A DNA stretch of 64,000 nt, from assembly GCA_023630585.1 (NCBI GenBank), contig CM042553.1, positions 16,123,520 through 16,187,519 of the forward strand. The letters run 5' to 3'. The notes under the pieces are model-generated. The model was not told the origin of the DNA. It saw nothing but the letters and a program-made list of their open reading frames with translations, and searched no databases. The DNA is from Cranoglanis bouderius. Its lineage: Eukaryota > Chordata > Actinopteri > Siluriformes > Cranoglanididae. Shown here one piece after another: positions 56,930 through 64,000 of the stretch. The position numbers and the translations under genes were made by a program. Positions within the stretch are counted from its first letter, which is position 1. Each line of letters opens with the position of its first letter.

Positions 56930-59900
56930 TAGTGTACTCATTACAGTAATTACTGTTTGTCTCATACTGGCACACTGTCACAGAATACACTTATAATTCT
57001 TCGTGTTTAAATACATCTGCAGTGAGGGGTAAGAACCATGCAGTTGAGCTTCTGTAGTGTGTGTGTTACACCTCCTTTGTTACACATTTGGCATTAACCC
57101 AGATCAGTACACGTGTTAGTATTTGAATTTTTAGTAGTTGTTAATTTATATTCCCTTTCACAGTTGACTGATAATTGCAGCTGTTAAAGGTTCTATATAT
57201 AAAAAGTATTTTAATTCATTACAGCTAGAGTAATAACTGATTTACTGCCGGAAGTGTGAGAGTGTCATGTCAACTTTGCACAGGAATTAGAGGTCATTGT
57301 GAAGTAATGGTCAATGTATTTTTGCCTGCTGTATCAAGCTGTCACATTCTAGTTTCTGGGTTGAAAAAATCTTGTTTTGTCTGTATTACTCTGGTCACCC
57401 AAATAACTCTCCACTTGTTTCTTCACCCTGAAACTGTCTCACAGTTTTTGGATTATCTTTTAATAAACATCTTTACCTCCAATTGCAGTCATTTCTGCCA
57501 CCTTACAGTGAGAAGTCATGTAATCACTTCCTGATGACATTTTTTCATGTCATATTTTTTTCACAACGAGAAGTGATACATTGGTATGTTTTAAAGGAAT
57601 AATTTGCCAAAAAATGTTCACTCTTTCCCTGTCACCCCAAATGTAGTCGGTCAGCCATGACATGTTTTGTGTTTGATGTTTACTTCTTTAGTTTTGTACT
57701 GAAGCTGGCTCTCTTGGTCATAATCTTTTTTCCTTAAATTCCTTAAATACAGATGTATTATTTGTTTTGAAGAGATCATGTGATCTAAACAGATACAAAT
57801 ACAGATACGAATAGGATGCACTATTCATTTTCTTTAGCTTTTTTTCATTTTAGTCTTCTGAATTTGACCTTGTTGACTTGGTCTCTATATTTCTCCTTTG
57901 TAAAATTAATGTCATATTAATTCAAACATAATTTTAGCTCTGTTTAAGTTTTCATATTGATGTTTGATGAGGGGTAAACTGTTGGGTTCAGGAGTTTAAG
58001 ATATCTAGTGGGCATGTAGTGAAAATTTTATGCACTGGCCAACCTTCATTCTGCGTGGGAGCTCTTATGCTATGAGTTAACACTCAAAAATAAAAATACA
58101 CCAAAAGAGTCTTATTTTCCCTTCAAATAAATAAACAAATTATATAATTATTAGTAAAAAAAAATAAATACATAAATAATAAAAAAATATGTTTAAAAAG
58201 GCTAAAAGTTTTTGGCAGAAGAAATATTAAATATGCCAACAATGAAGTGTCAAATCTAATACTTTACAAATAATTTTAATGGTAATGAGAGTTAGAAAGT
58301 CAGGAAATGCAGGGTTTTACAGTAACCACCAAGTACTAGGGGAAAGAAAGAAAGTGTGCAAGCAAACAATTCTAGTGTCTACATCTTAGCTTTAATAAGA
58401 AAAAGAAAAAAGAAAAAAAAAAGGTGAGGCAATTTTTGGCCTCCCTAGCACCTTGTGGTTACCATAAACAAAACAAAACAACATATAAAAAAAAAAACTT
58501 GTACCTGAAACAAGTGGTTTATGAAAAGGCTATATCAAAATATATAAATGCTTTTACCTCCTACAGCCTTAGAGGTACTTTTCTGTATATAATTGAACAT
58601 TAAACCTAAGATTTGACCTCATAGACGACAAATTCATAATATGCCTCTTTAACAAATAAGACTATGTTACATATTTGTATGCCTGAAATACCCTTAAAAT
58701 ATGCTTCAAACAGGAAGAACAGGATCAGTTCCAAAATCGAATCAGTTCATCTGCTGGTTACAATGATAATTCCCTATAAATCCTACAAATATTCAACCAC
58801 TCGATCTTGAGATATCATGCTAACAGGAATCGGGAATGAATGGACAAACAACCTGCAAACATAATGCCTCCATCAGCTAGTTGCAGAAAAGAAAAAAAGA
58901 TGTACATATTAGAAAGTTGGGTGTAATAATAAATATGCCTGTTTTCTTTATGAACATGAAAGCATCTTCCACAATAAACTGCACAAGATGCAAATTTTCC
59001 AACTGGTTTTCAAAAAAAAATTCCGCTAAGCTAACCCCACCTCAATAAACTTGTCAAGTTGCAGCCAGCTCTAAATTACAATCTGAGCTGTAACTGGAAG
59101 TGAACAATATACAAAGAGATAAACTGAGTCTTTGGATTTGGACTCATCTCAGTGCTTCTTCACTGCTTCAGAGTCAGAGAGGAAGATTTAATTAAATGCA
59201 CTGATGCAAGAGGTTTCAGTATATACTATCAGTCCATGATAGGTTCTCGCCAGCACTCAAGACCTCAGCTTTCTTTGTCCCTCATGGCACAATGTTCCGT
59301 AAATCAGCGGGGAAAAAATCAAGATAAAGGAAAGTGATTATTATCTTAATGCATCTGACTTCTGGGGTGGTAGAAGATTTTCACGGTTCAGTAAATTGCC
59401 CGTGAAATGTGACGCTGTTCTTTAACTACCAATGAAAACATTCTGCAGTGCTTCAGAGACAATTATCAGAGCTCTCAATCACACACTCTGCTCTGAAAGT
59501 CAAGCAAGGACCTCATACGACCGATTCTTTAAAGTGTTCTGCTACAAAACAAGACGACTTCACCACTATCGTTTAACGACCAGAAACAGAATAACATTTA
59601 GGTGGGGCTAATAAAGTACACCTGTTCAAAAATCTTAATACCCCAAGGGTACTTGGGTAAAATTGTGACTCTTAAGGGGAAAAAAGAAAATATTAAAACA
59701 TTTGACCAGAAATGTATTTAATGTAATTAAAATTAGTAAAACAGATTAAAACAGATTTAATATGTAAGTAAGAATTACTAAGCACCAGAATATCATTATA
59801 ATTTAATGAATGAAAAGAAAAATGGACAAAGGCCTTTAATACCTATCTATTTATTTATTTTTAATTAATTTATCTATGTAGTTATTTATTTAGTTCATGC

Positions 59901-60343
59901 AATTAGTGGGTCTAGCTACACCTTTATTGAGTAATTACAGATAAGCCAGCTGGCTAGTGTTCATATTGTACAAACATGTTCACTAACATATGTAATTATG
60001 CATTATTTTTGTGCATATGGACCAGTCCACTCATGGTGTCGCTTGAATATACAGTATATGACTACCTATCAGTACCTATCTGCTAACATTAGCTGGTTAA
60101 ATTATCCTGCTACTACCTAGCCACTAGGCTTTTAGATACTAAATATAGATTGTCTTGCATAAATATTCACTCTCTTTGAACTTTTGGATCCTTCTCTGAC
60201 TAATCCACTCTTTACCTGGTCACTGACTTTTTGTGGACATCATGATTGTGCCATATTGTTTGATTTTTTTTTTTAATATTTAATGTTGCTCCACAAGCTG
60301 TTCCATGGGAACAGCATAGATTGCTAATACATACATACACACA
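56929..60343. other. Unassigned non-coding DNA
   Basis: 3.4 kb without a recognisable gene. It contains T- and A-rich runs (58150-58200, 58395-58425) and short TTTA repeats (59845-59890). The part 59080-59600 is more balanced and non-repetitive. Open frames at 57256-57534 and 59152-59337 have no domain. Confidence 0.45.
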
Positions 60344-60886
60344 CAGTACTGTGCAAAAGTTTTAGGCACCCTATTTTATTTAGTACAAACTTTGTTATAG
60401 ATTTTTTATTTTAGGACTTCTACATTATCAAGTCAGTACAAAAAACATTTTAGATTCCCAAACATTAGTTTTCTAGCACAAAATTAAATGTTACAGAAAA
60501 ATGTTTCTATGTCATTAAAGAAAGCAGCACATTATGTAACAGACCACTTTTCACACAAAAAACACAATGAAGGCTGCTGGGTTTTGCTGCAAAAATAAGA
60601 ATCAAGTGTGAAAGTCAAAGTCCAGAAGAACTGTGGCTGGTTCTGCAAGATGCTCAATAAAATTTACCAGCTAATTTCCTTATAAAACTGCACAAATTGT
60701 ACCGGAGACTACTATTTTTATTTTTATTTTTTGTCACACCAAATATTGACTTTGTTTCATTTACTTCTGTTTACTTTTTACAGTATTTTTTTTTTTATGT
60801 AGAAACATTTAATTTCATTATTTTGAAGGCATCTTTGCTCTACAGCATTTCTTTGCATGTGCCTAAAACTTTTGCACAGTACTATA
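60344..60886 (+). mobile_element. MITE M1, copy 2
   Basis: 60344-60884 (541 bp), starts cagtactgtgcaaaagtttt and ends in the inverted repeat with a G-to-A change at the last base, then TA. It is the reverse orientation of 30823-31325. It keeps about 50 extra bases (near 60601-60655) that the other copy has lost, so it is closer to full length. Confidence 0.88.
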
Positions 60887-60894
60887 CTTACGTA

Positions 60895-61702
60895 CATAAT
60901 GTTAGCATCTCCCTCTGGCTGCGCCGCTAGCGGAGCAGCGCACTTCCGCATTCCACGGAGCGCATTCCAGCGCGATCCATAAAAATCTCTGGACGGTTTC
61001 ATGAACTCTGGTTTTGTTTATGTTGCCATGTGCGCTTTTGTTTTTGTTTTACGTCATGTCTCTGCCCCCGCTTCCTTATTGGTCCGCTGGGTTTGTGTTC
61101 TGTCATTGGTTCTCCCATTATCATGTGATTATTGTTTCCAGGTGTCGCTTGTTTGAGCTTGTTTGCTTTAGGATTAACTTTGTTACTTAAGCCCCTGTCT
61201 GTGTCCGCGTTGTTGCGGAGTATTGATTTAGAAGTAACTGAAAGTGTTTAAGAACGATTTAAGTATAACCCTATGTAACGAAATATAACTAAAAATAGCG
61301 ATGAAGCAAAGATCAAGATGTGTAGCTCTTTCTCTGTTTTTTGTTTACCCGGCGTTCCCTGGTTCCTGTGGTTTTTTCCTATGTCTTTGTTTACCCGGCG
61401 TTCCCGGGTTCTTGGATTCATGCCTCGTTGCTTCCTGGATTTTTGCCCTGTAAGCCTTTGGATTACTGTCTCCTGTCTTCCTGGATTTTTGCCCTGTAAG
61501 TGTTTGGATTATTGACTAACCTGTTTGGAATTACTGCCCTATCATGTCTTTGGAGTTTTGCCTTGTTTATTTGTGGGTTTTTTTTTGTTCGACTGTCCTC
61601 TTTCTTTTGAATGTTCCTTTTATTTTTAATGTTCCTAATAAACTGATAACTTTCCCCTGCGAGTGCATCCTGCTTCCCTCCTTCCAGTGTTGTAACACAC
61701 AA
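60895..61702 (+). mobile_element. Solo LTR D (sushi-like), 798 bp
   Basis: 60900-61697 with TGTTAGC...TGTAACA ends, flanked by CATAA and CACAA (4 of 5). tacttaag at 61184-61191 is followed by ttgcggagtattg (61212). It has partial duplications of a gtttacccggcgttccc block (61342 and 61391) and a tggatttttgccctgtaag block (61437 and 61483). AATAAA near 61637. Closest to solo LTR A. Confidence 0.87.
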
Positions 61703-62179
61703 GCTTTTGAAAGTCAAAGCAAGGACCCAACCGGCTCACAGGAACAAATTAAAGCTGAGGAGACGCAGAGTGGTGTCCATTACCCGTCTTCACAACCCTT
61801 GTGGGTCTTTAAGCAGCCTCTGAGATAAAGTAAAGATTATCCTGGCTGTCGAAACAGATACACTACATGTCCCTAATTGTTCCTGACACCAGCACATGTT
61901 GCAAAGGTTATTGCAAACTCCAGCATTTGTCCAATTAATGAGGGAAAGAGAGGGGTGACAGGTAGACGTGAGTAAACACGAGCTCAGTCAGACATGTTAC
62001 ATTAGTACAGCTAATTTGGACAATTTGTTTGTTTATACAAAGGTCATTTGTAGTTTCTTTTTTTTATGTAACTATAAGGAGAATTTTTTTTTTTTTTAAT
62101 TGCACTTTCACCAAGCTCAATATGAAATAATGGATCTTTCAACAAATGAGTGGTCCATTAATCATAGCCAATTATACCA
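61703..62179. other. Unassigned non-coding DNA
   Basis: Nothing recognised. Confidence 0.5.
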
Positions 62180-62965
62180 AACTTGATTCTGATTGGTCAG
62201 ATGCTATATAGAGCTATAACAGTTGCTCTGACAATAGTTCCAGCTGTAATTCAAATCACAGGTCTATGTTAATGCCCTCATTCTAATAAATTATCATATC
62301 TATAGTATCAACTTAGACAGGGACTTGTTTACTAAATAGAAAACAGATTAAAAATGTGTTGCTATTTAACAAAGCATATAATTGTTGATATGATAATGGT
62401 TTCTTAGGATATTTTTAGTTAGCATTTATGGAAGGAGTCTCCAATGTCAGTGATTTGTCTGAGGTAAAGTGTCAGGTCAATTCCCACAGTCTCAGTGAAC
62501 TCGATTTCCCAGGACATTCACCTGACTTTTAATCACACACACGTGAAAACAATCACACTTAACAGTATATATGTCTTCAATAAGACTTCAGTTTCACTCA
62601 CTCATTGCAAAGTAATGCTCAGTGTGTTTACACCTGACTTACCAAACCGTTTGCTCTACACGGTTTATCTGATTTTTGCTTTCTGGTTTTGCCCTGTTTG
62701 TATGGTTTGCACATTGCCTGAACTATTGCCTGTGGCTTATGATTTGTTTGCTGGTGCATTTTAAAATAAACTCACATTGCATTTGCATCCAGTTCTGCCT
62801 ACCTTATATGACAGCTGTAACTTGAAGAGTTTCCACTTTCCAGTTTCTTGTATAACATGACAAGCTGTGAGAGAACAACTCTTTATAGCTGCTTTGATGC
62901 AAGTCATAACGGTAACTAACTTGTTTTGCGGACATCCAAAACAGAACGTAACTATAAATGGACAA
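62180..62965 (+). repeat. Dispersed repeat R1, copy 12 (interrupted)
   Basis: Left part to 62469: ttgattctgattggtcagat, ctgacaatagttccagctgt, tatggaaggagtctcca, gtctgaggtaaag. Right part from 62814: gctgtaacttgaagag, aacatgacaagctgtgagag, tttatagctgctttgatg. The two parts join smoothly if the 344 bp between them is removed. Confidence 0.75.
62470..62813 (+). mobile_element. Possible solo LTR inside R1
   Basis: 344 bp, starts TGTCAGG and ends ATATGACA (TGTCA/TGACA inverted ends). AATAAA near 62765, about 49 bases before the end, as in an LTR. No convincing target duplication can be seen and the family is not recognised. Confidence 0.45.
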
Positions 62966-64000
62966 AAAGTACATACATATAGGAGGTTTAAACACTTCTG
63001 ACTTTTTCAACTTTATTTTAAAGTTCTATATTAAGTTGGGTGGTGGGGGGTGTCTAATTAAAGGCTATAAACTGAAATCAACTTGAAATTCAGTGTTTAA
63101 ATCTAAAATACAAAATTATTTTGAAATTTGAATTTTGGTGACAAACGTATCAAATTAAGTTTCAAAGGTATAGAACACTATACCCACTTTGGAAAACCAA
63201 ACAAGCACAGATTCAGTCACTGTTATCTTACGAAGTCAACAGTCGAGAAATGATTTAAGGTGACTGTAATTACTGTTTTTGTTCATTTTTATGGATAAAA
63301 CCACATAAACAAGTTTGTTTGAGATACTGAACAACACAAAGTACGTGCAATTTGGGGTACTACAGGGGGTGCTTAACTGAAAAGAATAGTTGTGACTTTT
63401 AAGGGGGAAAAAAGAAAACAATAATAAATGATTAAAACAGATTTTGGTAAGAAAGTAAGAATTACTTAGCACTGGAAACCAGTTTATAATTGAATTAATT
63501 TTGTTGCAGTAGGATTGAACGGAATCATGAATGAGACTGTGATAAAAAAAAAATTAAAAAATTAAAGAATAAAAAAAATCATCTGACAATATGACAACAC
63601 AGTACCAGCTAAAAAGAAAGCCAAATTTTAATCTCAAAAAACCACCAGTAGAAAATGTGTAGGAAAGGGATTTAAAGCAAACTAATTGTCTCACTCTATT
63701 ACTTAATTATCTATTCAGCTGATATTTTGTATTTGTTGTTGTATTGAATACTCTTGTTATAGCAGTACTTAGCTTAAGAGATCACTGAATGCGAGTACTG
63801 AGGCAAAAAAAGGTTTGAGAACCGCTCTAAGCTGTAAGGGATCACATCACTTCATCGTTCTTGCATCGTTGATTAATCCATTTAATCTTTTCATTCATCT
63901 GCTCAGATCAGATCCCATGGACTCTCAGATCCTGTTATGACTGTTGATGTTTATCACCTGAAATATTGCTGGAAGCTGCTGATCTGTATCTCAGGGAGAA
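62966..64000. other. Unassigned non-coding DNA
   Basis: AT-rich with A-rich runs near 63540-63580. A 78-codon minus-strand frame (63236-63472) has no domain. Nothing recognised. Confidence 0.5.

Noticed and set aside
56242..56996. Overlapping Ser/Leu-rich open frames of 83-125 codons
   Set aside because: They are translations of the CT/CA microsatellite.

Overview
The window reads as non-coding, transposon-rich DNA from a teleost fish. The evidence is an abundance of Tc1-like elements with TA target duplications, a 5S rRNA-derived SINE of the kind known from zebrafish, several tRNA-derived fish SINEs, sushi-type (Ty3/gypsy) LTRs and long CA, TA and GA microsatellites. I cannot name the species; an otophysan such as a catfish is a guess. 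I see no convincing host protein-coding exon, rRNA or tRNA gene, and no CRISPR or operon-like structure.

The centre of interest is 13462-18195. This is a complete, very young, non-autonomous LTR retrotransposon: two 869-bp LTRs that I can tell apart at only two positions, a perfect 5-bp duplication (ATAAT), a primer site and a purine tract. Its one long reading frame (1043 codons) begins with a sushi-like Gag/capsid domain and continues into a C6H2 zinc finger of the kind found at the N-terminus of methionine aminopeptidase 1 (METAP1). It then runs through six blocks of tandem repeats whose periods are all multiples of 12 bp. There is no protease, reverse transcriptase, RNase H or integrase. 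The 12 bases just after the 5' LTR are complementary to the predicted first 12 bases of the transcript, which is the self-priming arrangement of the Tf1/sushi group. An LTR element carrying a captured host zinc finger is the best candidate here for something undescribed.

Four solo LTRs of related families (28944-29628, 51468-52139, 54460-55057, 60900-61697) share the same promoter layout. One sits inside a Tc1 element with a perfect duplication. Possible autonomous helpers for the 13.5 kb element should therefore be sought among relatives of these LTRs elsewhere in the genome.

Other layout: Tc1-like elements or remnants at 4.9-6.6, 11.9-12.9, 23.2-24.6, 32.8-33.3, 40.7-41.1, 43.4-43.7, 44.9-45.5, 48.6-50.2, 51.2-53.3 and 55.3-55.9 kb, all defective. 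MITEs lie at 8.4, 30.8, 45.9 and 60.3 kb. SINEs or SINE-like repeats lie at 3.9, 21.6, 22.5, 26.2, 28.4, 30.3, 36.0, 38.7, 48.0 and 50.4 kb. An unclassified dispersed repeat, called R1 here, is present in about a dozen pieces. A 36-bp minisatellite at 38.2-39.5 kb is split by the 5S-derived SINE. The stretches between these are AT-rich DNA in which I recognise nothing.
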